Shown here piece by piece: positions 51,401 through 63,457 of a DNA stretch of 64,000 nucleotides. The stretch is from the NCBI GenBank assembly GCA_038380795.1, contig CM076259.1:100117739-100181738 (forward strand), in the 5' to 3' direction. A model generated the notes under the pieces. That model saw only the letters and a program-made list of their open reading frames with translations, ran no database searches and had not been told where the DNA came from. A program made the translations under genes and the position numbers. Positions within the stretch are counted from its first letter, which is position 1, and each line of letters opens with the position of its first letter. The DNA comes from Pyrocephalus nanus. Taxonomy: Eukaryota; Chordata; Aves; Passeriformes; Tyrannidae.

Positions 51401-54400
51401 GAAGGACAAAATCAAGGAAGAAAAAATCTTTTAGAAAGAAACTATGTTTTGTGTGCTCTTCAAAAAGAAGAAAAACTGACTGCAAACTGTCTCCTTTACT
51501 TTGCTGCTAGAATTACTTCTAGACAGAAGGGAAGGGGGCTGACAAGTTGGTTTTTTTTGTTTTAACTGCAGGTCTGGCAGTTCTTACCAGGAAAAAACAA
51601 GCACAATTGATAATATTGTGAAACCGTACAGGAAAAAAAATTTGGCAAATACAATGCTATGAGGGAATTGAATAATTTTCCCACACAAAAATACACCCTC
51701 CCTCATCTCTAATATGAAAGCATGAGGATTTTTTACCAAACAGCAAAGTACTAGCAAAGACTTAAAAGTACAAAGCATATGCCAATTATTTCCCTGTACA
51801 GTCATCTGTAGATATATGACTGTTGAGATGTCCCTTTCCCTAATATTTGCAAAAAAATGAACTACTGGATATAAGTCACTGCGTATTTATTCACCTGAAC
51901 AAGTTACAAGTATCCTTTAAGAAAACAGTTTCCATCAGAAATATTGTTGCCATAATGCACATGTTATAAAGGAGTCTGTTTCATTTCCAAAGAGGAGGTT
52001 GTTTCTCAGAAAATGTGGTCACAACTCTATTGTCAAGCCATTTATTTCCTCTGCCCCCTTCATCATTGCACCCCTTTCCCCAAACATGCAGTCAGGGACA
52101 TGAACGCTAATTGCTGAGTTAGTGAAGTTGCAGAATTATGATATGATACTGCCTTACCTCCCTTATGCTGGACTCTTTCTCTGGTGCAAAGCAAGAACTG
52201 GAACATGACATACATATAAAGGTAAGATAGCTGCATGAGACCAACACATTAACCTACTCACCACAAATGATTCTTCCTGCATCCTAATCATCACATGCAC
52301 ACGGCCGGTCTCCAGCCATGATGTAAAAATAGTCCCTTCCTGACATGTTTGCACTTTGGTCTGCTGTCTGCATCCACCCACTGCCAGCTGAGTACTTCAG
52401 AAATGGATCCATCAACTAGCGCTGGGATCAGAAAGTCAGATGGTGGCACTCCATGTCAAAGTGGAAATGGAGATGTTTGTTTGTCAGCATTGCAAAGCTA
52501 TACCTAACCACTCATCTCATAAAACATGATTTTGCTTCAGGTCTGACTCACAAAGCCTCTTAGCTGTGTCATTCCCAGCCTGGCAGCATCTGAAGAGCAT
52601 GATCGTGCTGGGGCTGTCCAGGCTAGTGCATTCTGGTTCTGTGTGCCAACAGATGAATCAGTACACAGCTTTGACTCTGGGCTGCCAGTAAAGTACTCCC
52701 AAACTGGGATCTGCTCCCCAATTTGGTAAATTTTTTTGGGTAGCTATCACTGTAGGCAAGAAACTGAGAGTGGTGCAGAAGAACGAGGATTTTTAAGAAT
52801 CAGACTGTGTTGAGGGGAAGAACAATCAAAACTCTCAGCAAAACCCGGATACTCTGTTACCAAGCTCAAGGCAATTCCACATATGTAAGTAAACCAGCGG
52901 TATAGTACCCTGCCACCATCACTTCAGCAGTACATGGAGCTATTTATACATGCAGGAGCAGTATTTCTGCCACCACATCCCCGGAGCGTTACCTCTGGCT
53001 GTGACGTGGCGCTGCAGCCGCAGCCACCTCCCCAAGGGCTGGGAACATGAGAGCACTCAAGGCCACAGCCCATGGCAGCTGCTGGTGGGGGGCACAGAGC
53101 ATCCCCAGGGCCACTGAGTGCAAAATCATGGAGAAACTTTCCCAGAGAGGAGAATTTTATGATTCTATGAAAAGGTTGTCTTGAAAATTCCCTGTGCAGT
53201 TTTAAGAAAGACATCCACTGTGCACAGACACAACCAACCTCTCTTATGGCATCATCTCCTGTTTTATGTATCCTCAAAGGCCAGCTGCAGACAGATGTGC
53301 TTTCAATGATTGGCATCTTAGTCTACCACTGATTATTAATCAGCAGACATGCTGTAGGCTAAATGCAAGTAAAAGACAATTTAAATACAATTTTTTCGCC
53401 CTTAGAGTCTTTGAAGGGCCATATTTTGCCAATTTCAAATAACATATTGAAATAACTTTTGCTTTTGGAAATAATATTTCATTTTTCAGGTATCAAATGA
53501 ACTTCACTATTCTTTCTTTAGTGATACTTGGTTTTGTGATAGCTGGATGTTAGAAATGGAGAAGCTTCGCACAGTTTACTGAGGTAAGGTTTGCTCTGAT
53601 TCAGAATAGATTGTTAAGGGATTCCAGCACAAAGATGAGGTAAATCAATACATATCACCTGCAATAAAGATAAGACTTGTAAGGCGATAAGGGAAAAGTA
53701 AACCCTGTTTTAATGTATAAGAAACTGCTGAGGAATTTATATTCTTTTTTTTTTTTTTTTAACTAAGTCATGTGAGGTAACTCTGTGGTTTAGAACTGAC
53801 AGATGCCTTTGAAGCATTTTATCTGGATCAGCTATCTTGCAGAATCTTCTTAAGCTAAATAACAGATTCTGTACTAACACCACTATCTACACTAGACCTC
53901 AGAAGTATATAAAGACTACCTCAAAGCAAGGAAGCTGATTCCCAGATTGCAGTCTCACAAATCACCAAAATCACCTCAGCGTACCCTACAGCCAGCTTGC
54001 TGGTGGCCTAATGCTTCTGTTCTTCATCTTTCAGATTCATAAGAAAAATAGCTTTACTACGTTCATTACTCCAGTATCACTTCTTCACTTAATAGTACCT
54101 GTCACAGGGATGCTGCGTGATTTTTGAGTAGGAGGGTAATGGTCAGAAAACCTCTTATGTTATACTCAAAACAATTTCGTAATTCCTTCTGAAAATGTCT
54201 ATTTGAATATCATTAAGGACTATTTATCTTTCAAGCTACTCTTTGAGTCCCTCAAACTTTACGTTAGAAGTTGGAAACATGAACTCCTAAGTGTGTCTTT
54301 CCTCCTTTATTATGATATTAAAAGAACTTGAATGTAAAATGAAAAAAAAACCCATATAGTATTTCTACTATAATGTGAAGAAGGAATGGTGTTTCATTGC

Positions 54401-55390
54401 TCTGCAATTAAATATAACCTATAATGATTTCTCATAGTTTACAGCCAAAATCTGATTTTCACTTCTAGCACACCTTTGGTATTCAAAGCATATGTATTTT
54501 AGTATTTGTTCATTCAATCATCAAATTGTGCAGTTTGTCATGAAGATATACAACCTGAAATATCATTATCACTGACTACAACAAGCTATATTGTGTTACC
54601 TTATTGAATATCGGCACATTATTGTCCAGTTTTCTGAAAAAAATTTCAAATAAAATTGAAGCATCACATCTGTTGCCAATGTAAATATAAAACAAGTAGG
54701 AACAGAGACTCAAACTGTGACTGATTGCAAAATAAATGTAGGTCTGAATTTACTGTTGTGTTTAGAATTTATTAGTTCTCTGCCTTTAACTTCAGAAGCT
54801 CAGCCAAGACATTCCTACTTAAAAATTACACCAACTCCTTATAAATGTCTGGGTAAAGGAGTAGAATATTTGTGAATCTGGGTCAGTGAAAGCCACTAAC
54901 TTCCCTGCTAAGACAAGAAACAGGTTCTGAATCATGACAGGGATGTGCAGACCTTGGAAGGTCTCATGACTCACCACTGTCTTGGATGAGGCCAGGGTTT
55001 AACCTAAGGAGTGTTAGGGATCTAAAAAGGAATTCAGGCAGTGGAGAATAGTAGGATCCCAAGAGGTTTAAAAATTGGCATGCAAGAGAGGAAGGACAGT
55101 TACAGCTGTACACAGATGAACCATATGAAAACAAAATGCTGTCAAGCCCAAAATTTTGTGCTTTTTAAAAATGGTGCTAATTTTTTTAGGTGTGCAGCAA
55201 AAATTAAATTCCCCAGCTGCAATGGGGAACATCGTGTGGGTTGAACAACCCATGTTAAGAGGGTATGAGAAATAGTGCTATGCAAGGTGATGGCCCATGA
55301 ATGTTACAGGCAGATGTGACAGATTAGCTGTATCACTGGGTGGATTTACATGTGTATGTGCTGGTTAATTTGCAACAAATTCAAATAACT

Positions 55391-55504
55391 TAAAAAAAAA
55401 CAACAAAAACAAACAAACAAACAAAAAAAACCAACAAAAACCAACAACAACAAAAAAAACAAACAAAAAAAACAAACAAAAAAAAAACAAACAAAAAAAC
55501 CCAA
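55391..55504. repeat. (CAAA)n / A-rich simple repeat
   Basis: About 114 nt of A runs are spaced by single C residues, with CAAACAAACAAACAAA-type units. It is equivalent to the T/TTTG tract at 29795-29877 read on the other strand. It is likely polymorphic and error-prone in assembly. Confidence 0.88.
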
Positions 55505-58500
55505 CATTTCAGGTGGTGTGCTAAAAGAATCACTACTATAACCTCGGGCTATCCACAGTAACTTAAAACATTCAAATCCTGGATCATTCATACTGTTAAT
55601 GTGTTACTATTTCAGACATGTGACTAATTTATAGAAGGCAATGTGGCTTGTTGAAGAATTCAATTCACTCTAAGTGTTTTCAACAGCCAGTAAGAAAGAG
55701 CACTGATAGTAGAAGGCGTCTATTTCAAAATGACAGGACTCCCTTCTTCTTCTTCCCCTTTTTGACTATATCAATTTATCAAGAAAATAGAGTAGTTTGC
55801 ACAAACTCCTATCTCTTTGGTAAGAAAATAGAATAGGGATTTATTCTTTCCTCAAGCCTTTTAAGTTATTTTTTTTTTTAGAAGATTATACAGTTTGTTA
55901 TTTCAGTGGATTATCTAGTTATACTTCACAAGACAATATATTCATGTTTGGGGAAAATACAATAAGCAGGCTTCACTTATTCATCTTCTTTGATTATTTC
56001 TGCGAAGTCTATTGTCCCAGTCCCACAAAATATGGGGAAAATTTTAAATTAGCAATTTCTTTCTGAAGTGAACCACCTCAGTACTAAAGTACCATGGATT
56101 TTATGGACTGGGTGAAATGCATGTGTCTGTATGCATTCAGAGCACATTTTGAAAAAGTGAACTACTTTGAAAGGAATGAAACTGATATATTCTTTCCAGA
56201 AAATTACTAAAAGCTGACCTGTAGCTAAAAAAAATACCGCATTTATTGACAAGGTGGTGTGCACTACTGAGGTACTTTGCATTGCATTGGTTCACTTACT
56301 GCAAAAGTAAATGAACAGCTAAGGTATTACCTCAGGAATTCTTTTTTTTTTTTCATTTCCGCATTTACACAGGCACTCCTCCATCCAAGGGGCAGGTAAA
56401 CTATGGAGTAAACTGAGATGATAAAATTCTTGAGTGTTTTAGTAAAAATATCACAACAGAAACACCCTCTTCAAGCAACTAAATAGAAATTATGTACTTT
56501 GAAAAAGTTAGGGACATCATTAGGGAAAAATAATCCCAGTGAAACCATCAGCATTACACGATCAGGGATTATTCCCCACTGGAACGTGCAATTACAGATC
56601 TGTTCCTGCTGAGGTCAAAATTACTACGATCTATAGGGTGGTGGTTGTATTTATCTTCCTGTTGTTAATTCACAGACTGTCTTTGGATTGGACAGCAAAA
56701 GACAACCCCACTCCTACTTACTGCATGACTGCTACACTGACTGTCCAGCATGGGGAAGAATTCATAGTCTAATGAATGTCATTACAAATAAGAATTAATT
56801 CTCACACAGGAGAATTCTTATAAGAAAGTTCATGAGATCTTCAAATCCAACAGCTGCTCTCTGTGACTATTTTAGCCTATGCTGACAAACGAACAAAAGC
56901 TGACAAACAAAAGATTGCTGAACTGGCCTGACTGTCTCTTATAATTTCTCCTTACAGTTGTGTTGAAATAGACACATAACTCCTGTGTTATGCAATTTTC
57001 TCTGATTTCTCTAACTATCTTATGCAGCTGATTTAGGGTAATTAAAGAAGCTAGCATATTATCTGCATTTGGACACATCTGAATGATTTGATAATTAGGA
57101 AATTTCATACTACTTTCAAAAAAGAAAGGAGATTCTGCCAAAATTCCAAGAAATTCACTCCTTTCTGGATTTCTACAAAGATTGTGTGTTAACAACTCAT
57201 ATCCAAATATAGTTTAAAAATTCTGTTAGCATACTAACACATCCAATGAGTGCCTAATTCTCCTAAGTGAGGTTGAGAAGAGGCAAAATTAAAGTAAAAG
57301 CTTAACATGTTGTAGACAGTATTAAAATCTACTGCCAATAAGTAAAGTAGAATTAAGAATGAGCCTTAATTCCAGAAATGTTATGAAGTAAACAAACCAA
57401 CAAACCTGCACAGCTTATCATCATAAACAGTCATGAAGTGCAGGGGGTAGGGAGTGCAGGTCAGGGAGTAGAGAGGATATTTTTTTTCCGTGTTACACAA
57501 TTACTTGCTTGAGTGCCTCAGGCACATGAAAGCTTCATTCAGGTGTGCTTTGCATCAGGGACAAGACAAGACTTTTACCTGTAGATTCTAGGATTTAGCT
57601 GAGTTATGTCCCTTGGAAAAGAAAATATACCTGTTTCCTACAGACAAAGCAAGGCAAATGTTTTGCATTAGAAGTGATTGTGTTTGGTTTTCAGTATTTG
57701 ATCACTGGGGCGAGAGGGAGTGGGAAGCATGAAAGTACACAGCCAGTACTCTGTGCAGAGGAAATAGTACAGACTACAGAAACAGCAGACTCCCACCAAC
57801 TATGAATTTTGAAAGTTTTTGGCAGCTTCTGCTTTTCCCCTCATGCTTGAGAACATTTCAAAGGCCGGATTACAAAGGAAGACATCACACGTTCAGTTCG
57901 AAACTGTAACTGGGGCTCCAGGGAGCAGAGAGGGGGCAGGTACAGAGGCAGCACGCTGTTTTTAAGGACTCACTTCAAAGCACTTACCTTTATACCTCTC
58001 GGTGCAGGTAAGGATCACAGCCTGGCAGATGATCCACCGCCTCTCCATTTAGACAATAAGGAGGAGGATTAGTTAACCTGAGACTGCATTACCAACCTGG
58101 GCCTCTGACCTAAATACCACAGTTAAGCAACAGCGTTTTGTGAATGTAGGACTTCAGGCAGAAACTGGACTGATACAAACCTGGCACATGACAGACTTTG
58201 CTCTAATCAAGTGCTTTATAAACATGCAGCTTCCGTCTTGCACCTATGAATTATAAATTTCTCAATACATCCAAGGGGTAAGGTTGTCACATACCAGAAA
58301 CCCGAGGTCATAGAAAAGACCAAAGTAGTATCACCTCCTTAGAGCAATAATTAATGTGACTAAACACCAGTATTAAACCTCCTACGCTTTTGCTTCTACC
58401 CTGGGAGGATTTTCTTGGCTAGAAACCCCTACTACATACTGACCAAGATGTTCACCTTGTTCTTTCCAAGTGGCATGCCTAGAGTGCAGAGAAGAAGATA

Positions 58501-58561
58501 CAGGAAAAAAAAACAAACCATAACCAACCTCCAAAGTAAACCATAGTCGGCAAAAAAAAAA

Positions 58562-58601
58562 AAATTCTCAAACCCCTGCCTTTACATCTTTTTGAGAATT
58601 T
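58562..58601. repeat. Inverted repeat with 11-bp perfect arms and 18-nt loop
   Basis: AAATTCTCAAA at 58562-58572 is the exact reverse complement of TTTGAGAATTT at 58591-58601. The loop is pyrimidine-rich and there is no T-run typical of a bacterial terminator. It is intergenic and the function is unknown. Confidence 0.75.
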
Positions 58602-61600
58602 AAATGCTTGTATTGGCAATTACTTTGCACTGTTTAAAACTCCATCTGTCCCAGGGAAGTAGAAGGGAAGAGAAGAAAACTATCACTATTTGGATATTCC
58701 TTTTGCCGAGCCTATCGTCTTTGTTAATAGCCTCTAATGAATAACTCACTCAGGGATAAACATGCTAGCATTATTATTTTGTCAGCATGATTCAGAAGAG
58801 AGCAGTCATATGACTCTCAGTTTCAAAATTGTCAAAAGCTGTGGGAAAACAAAAATTAGTAGCTGAGAGAGAAGGCTTAACTCTCACTACTGCAAACAAC
58901 TCAGCAGCCAGTGCCTGATTCAAAACACATACACATAAACTTAAAAAGGAAATATTACTATCCAACAGAAACTACTCTAGAGCAGACAGGTTTCTCTTGC
59001 CTGAGAGGCCATAGAATTTATTACACCGACTCGGCTGAAAAAGCAGTTCTTTGACACACAGTCCATCTTCTTAGAGTCTTAAATCATGCTGACTTTAAAA
59101 GTGCCAAGATGGACATAGGAGTGCATCTAGGCATGACACTCAAGTTTCCTACACCAGACTTCCCTTTTGCATCCTAGTCTTTTGAAATGGGTGATAACAG
59201 TCATCAAAAGGTAAATGTCTGCACAGAGATCACTGTCCTGGCAAGAGGACATTCCTTTAGAAGCCACTGACATCTGTTTTCCAGAATTTAGAACTGGTTT
59301 TTTGACCTCTTGGGGTCAAGACAAGTTGATTCTAGGCATAATTTTGTTACCTTATCAAAGGCCCCTTTGTGTGAGTTTGTGTGACAGGGTTCTACAGCTC
59401 TGGGAGGAGGAATGTTTACCAGCAAGCAGCAGGCTGAGGAGATTATTACATGCTGAGAAGCAGCATGTGAAAGTCTCCCAGGACTGGTAAGCTCTGGAGA
59501 CCAGTTGTTCTGTTAAATCCACCAGAACTGATAAATTCAGAACACCATAAGCCTGCTGGCTGTGTACATAACCACTACCCACATCAGTATCAACCACGGG
59601 GTGCATTAAGTTGGGTCATGTACAGAATTACGTATACACACTCAGTGAAGCAAAGAGCTCTTCAAAGGACTTTCTAAACTACCTACCTTGAGCCAGAGGT
59701 CCCAGAGGTGGGGCCTGGCCTCCCAGTTGTTATTCCTACAGAGTAATTATGAGTGTGTAACTGAATGTGCTGTGTGTGAATAGTTACCTGCTATCAGTAA
59801 CAGCTCTAGTAACAAAAAGCCTTTGTTCGCTGTGATGTATATGTCTCCCAACTTAACCTGCTATCATGGAAAGGGGAATTTACAGAATCAAACATCCAGC
59901 TACTTTATCAGTTAATTCTTGGCAATACTAATCCCCTGTACATAGGACTGCTGCTGCCACTGATTTCATCTGTCATATGACTTGCTTCAAAAAGTACTTG
60001 CTGAACTCACTTTATGCAAGATCTCATTTCCAAGACTTTCTTGGAAGTCAGAAAATGGAAAATGAAACATCCTTAGCCAACCGGTTTTTGCTAGTCTGTG
60101 CAATTTGGACTCTTCATTAGAACACCAGCATGTGCAGAGATTAATCATCATGATAGACCAAATAAATAGAAGGTTAACACCTTTAGTTGCTTTTACGTCT
60201 GAAAGGCAAATTTAGGAAATACTTCTAAACAAGATTCCTGCTGCTGCTACTTGAAGACAAGATTCTAGGAAGCCTGAACCTCTGTTCATGCCTGCTCCAT
60301 TTTTCTATTATCTCTGGCAAAAACCCACACATACCAGCATAAACCTTTCAAGTATTTCCAGCAGACCTTTAGATTTTGGCACATAAAAGTATCTCCATGC
60401 ATATGCAGTACACCTGCCTGCAATTGCATCACTGCCGCTGAAAGTTGTGCCATGTCACTATTAGTCAGCTGGAGAACTACTCCCAGGAATTTTAGAGCAG
60501 CTGTTAGGAAAGCTCTTCACGATCTCATCTGGTGATATGCAAAATAAGCATCAATGCCTCAGGAAAAACTTAGTAGGAACATGTTGTATTTATTACTATT
60601 CTATTCTAATAATTTCACTTCCACACTTCTGTGATTTTGCTGTTTGCTTCTTTAAAGTAACAACTCTGGGGAATTACGAACTGGCAACGTGGGTGCCAAG
60701 CAGCTTCTTTTCATTTGTCCCACTTTACTAGTTCAATACAGGGATGTGAACACGTGGAAGTTTCTCTTTAAAGACAGACAGACAAATATGATGGTTATTA
60801 CATAGTGCTAACAAAAACTATCTGCTGGACTGTTTACAGTGCAGCAAGTGCCCTCAGCTAAACAGTAGGTTTGTTGCTCTTAAGGTTTCTGCTTAGATGG
60901 CTTAGCAAAGTCTTGTCCTTCGTTGCAAGCTACAGGATTGCACTTTTAGGATTTTTCACTTCATTTAAGTGTTTATAATCAGGAACTTCTGGAAATTCCT
61001 GACTGCCCAGCCCTGACAATGAGCTCTTAAGCTTTGACTATTGCCTGAACAGAACTGTGGCTTAACAAAGAAAGTGTTTTTGTTTTTTTTTTAACAATTC
61101 TTTCTCATCCAGTAAATACTGAGTTTCAAATATCCATGACAAATTCTTAAGACACTCTTGGCATCTTAATGAAAAATTTCCCTTCTATATAGCAAAAAAG
61201 GAGTAATTTAATACTTTGAGTATCTCCAAAGTGAAGCTACATCACTAAACTGGATTGAACTTACAAAGCACAGTGTTCTCTCATTTACTGTTTTTCTAGC
61301 TAGTATTTTGCATTTAATGTGCATTGGTTCACTCCTGTTGCCAATATGAGAAGGCGCCTTGGACTGAAAAACATCACCACTTAGTGCTTCTAGAAGACAT
61401 ACATTCAGAAGTTGAACTTTCTGATGAAAAAAAAAAAATATAAAATTACTCTGAAACATCAGTATTCCTTTGAGTCAATAAATATCTTCCACTTTTCCTG
61501 CCAAATTTTTATTGTCAAAGAGAGCACATGTGGGAGATATTCGCTATTAAAACTCTGTTTACAGGGAAAATGAAAAGCAAAATTTTGACAACTTCAGAAA

Positions 61601-62019
61601 AATGGTGACAAACACTAGCAATGTTTTACTTACATAAAGCAGAGATAAAAGGAAGCAAATTACTTTTCTGCCTCTCATGAAGCTGAAAAATGGTGGAAAA
61701 AATTGATTAAAAATTACTACCTCAGCAAGTAGTACAAGCGGTTCTCTTCTTGGATGCAAAGGCAGTGTCTTGTTTAAACCAGAGAAGGGAGGAATAATAG
61801 GCAAAGTTGGCCATTATCATTTAATCTACTTCAGATAGGCCAAAACCACCGAGCAACCAGTATCAGCAATCATCTGACTCTGGAACTGAGCAAACTCATC
61901 TTCTGACACTGAAGGTTGGTTAATGCCCAAGGAAGGAAAGTTTCCTGCAGGATTTGTCAATGAGATTAGCTCTACCACTACATTCTGTGTGGGAATGGAC
62001 TTCTCAGATCTGAAGCAGT

Positions 62020-62025
62020 TTTATT
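62020..62025 (-). terminator. FANCB: Candidate poly(A) signal AATAAA of FANCB
   Basis: TTTATT on + gives AATAAA on -, about 600 nt beyond the FANCB stop codon. It is followed on - by sequence with TGTAGTGG. Weaker ATTAAA variants lie nearer the stop at 62578-62583, 62565-62570 and 62445-62450 and could be used instead. The choice is uncertain. Confidence 0.3.
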
Positions 62026-62618
62026 ATGGAGTGAATCTTCACAAGATCTTGAAATTTGGTAAGAGGCCTAATCTGGTTCTCCAGCTCCAAAAAATACTCC
62101 ATAATCTCTCAGATCTAAGGGTGGACTCTAGAAGATAGGGCTGAAAGGTACAATCAGTTTTCTTCCTCAGTTGGTATCACTAGAAATTATTTAAAAGGTT
62201 TGATATATTATCAAGATAAACTGCCTCTTCTTTGAATATGAATGTCAAACTCTATGCTCAAACTACTCCATACTCATCTTTCAAGTTCAATAGAACTATT
62301 TTAAAAAGTACATGCTTGTTATTTTTTTTTATCTAAAATAGTTCATTTGTAGTTCAAGAATTATGATTTTGGAGTAGGACTCACTAAAAAATACCTTAAA
62401 AATATATTTTCAAAATCTGTAACAAAATAATGACTCATCAATCTTTAATATTAAATTCTTGCCAAAGCAGCTACAAGTCAAAGTACCAGTATTTATCTGT
62501 AGAAATAACAGAGCTTTATAAGCAATATAAAGCAATATAAGTATCCATGAAAATATAAATAATATTTAATATTATAATTTTAATAAAATACTTTTAAAAT
62601 AAATTTAGTCAATCGTTT
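62026..62618 (-). other. FANCB: FANCB 3' untranslated region (inferred)
   Basis: AT-rich sequence directly follows the FANCB stop codon on -. It contains no open frame worth noting. A tandem AGCAATATAA pair lies near 62521-62540. The extent depends on which poly(A) signal is used. Confidence 0.4.
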
Positions 62619-63039
62619 CTAGGACTTGCTCAGTTTCCACACAATCATATCTGAACTGAGCTGAGCTTCTGCTATTTTCAAAGCCATTTTCTGGTAAAGG
62701 GCACCATTCATTGTTTGATTCATACTTAGCACACACTCTTCCCGCTCATTCTGAAGCTTCTTCCTGAATTGCTGAACTCCTTCCTCGGTGTCCAGTAAAG
62801 AAGCCAGAGGAGCATTATCGATTTTCTTGCCAGCCTCATTCCCCCATGTCAAACTGTTTTCAGCTTTACTTTCTTTTGAGAGAAAAGAACTCTTTGAGGT
62901 GAGCATTTCTTTTACCAAAGCCAGAGCTAACTGTTCAGCAAGTACACTTTTTCGTCCAGATCTCAGGAGTTTTATACGGCAGCTTGGCGGCAGAACTCTA
63001 GTAAGGCTATGAAGGCACTGGAACAAGATAGTCAGATTT
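62619..63039 (-). CDS. FANCB: Fanconi anaemia group B protein, last coding exon (C-terminal 139 residues)
   Basis: FANCB is a subunit of the nuclear Fanconi anaemia core complex. With FANCL and FAAP100 it forms the catalytic module that monoubiquitinates FANCD2/FANCI in DNA interstrand crosslink repair. On - the exon begins one base into a split codon, after an acceptor TTGTTTTACAG. It reads NLTILFQCLHSLTRVLPPSC, then an AEQLALALVKEML helix, an acidic/polar linker, and a glutamine/lysine-rich helix (VQQFRKKLQNEREECVLSM). It ends QLSSDMIVWKLSKS and stop. The frame is intact over 421 nt. Identification rests on the sequence character, its order and orientation next to GLRA2 as on human Xp22.2, and resemblance to the FANCB C-terminus as I recall it. 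A homology search would settle it. Confidence 0.85.
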
Positions 63040-63051
63040 CTGTAAAACAAG

Positions 63052-63090
<39 letters not shown>

Positions 63091-63407
63091 GCTATATAAT
63101 TGCTAAATTATATCTTTAAAATTCCATAGTGGAAAATAAAACAAAGGTACTTGAAAACAAAAATAGAAACACTTATGTTGATTATGGTTTTAAGTATTGG
63201 GTGTACTTTACATACAAGAACAAGCATTTAGAGGCAGACAAAAAATCACTTTTATTCATTGACTGTCACTATCAACAGGTATGTACATGCCTGTTAGGTG
63301 GCCTACAGCTTGTCTTTCTCAAAACAGAGGGCAAAAGTTGCACTTAAAAATCAGACATTCAGAATTACTAAGAAAGCCAAATAAAAGTGCTGGTGATCAT
63401 CACCTAC
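63040..63407 (-). other. FANCB: FANCB last intron (inferred, 368 nt)
   Basis: The intron runs from a GTAGGT donor at 63407-63402 to the CAG acceptor ending at 63040. It is unusually short and holds the (ATT)13 microsatellite 10 nt from the acceptor. The polypyrimidine tract is only CTTGTTTT. Confidence 0.6.
63052..63090. repeat. (ATT)13 microsatellite abutting a FANCB splice acceptor
   Basis: Thirteen uninterrupted ATT units occupy 39 nt. On the FANCB strand it reads (AAT)13, placed just 12 nt from the exon boundary, where branch point and polypyrimidine tract normally lie. Confidence 0.95.
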
Positions 63408-63457
63408 TCTCCTGGATAGCAGTGTAGCATATACAACACAGTGACATATTCCTTGTT
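63408..63457 (-). CDS. FANCB: Likely FANCB penultimate coding exon, 50 nt
   Basis: On - an acceptor (GCATTTCTCTTAG) precedes AACAAGGAATATGTC and a donor AGGAGA|GTAGGT follows at 63407. The 50-nt exon gives NKEYVTVLYMLHCYPG plus two bases (GA). These join the single leading A of the downstream exon to make GAA (E), so the phases match exactly. The merged peptide reads smoothly into NLTILFQCL. The other frames through this exon would not fit the phase of the terminal exon. The call rests on splice-site quality, phase agreement and peptide continuity, not on remembered sequence. The exon is small, so RNA evidence would help. Confidence 0.6.

Larger units (their letters stand above)
45477..61990. 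other. Intergenic DNA, FANCB-proximal part
   Basis: No recognisable gene or RNA gene was found. GC-rich patches lie at 49.56-49.93 kb and 52.98-53.13 kb. The latter is followed by a CR1-terminus-like TTTATGATTCTATGA at about 53157-53171 without a recognisable CR1 body. A (CAAA)n tract lies at 55.39 kb and an 11-bp-arm hairpin at 58.56 kb. The longest open frames are on -, in the C/G-rich patches, and overlap frames on +. Confidence 0.55.

Noticed and set aside
53157..53171. CR1-like terminal TTTATGATTCTATGA
   Set aside because: Only about 15 nt match and the upstream sequence does not resemble CR1, so it is not called as an element.
55346..55591. Phenylalanine/leucine/valine-rich frame on -
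   Set aside because: It is the translation of the (TTTG)n complement of a simple repeat.
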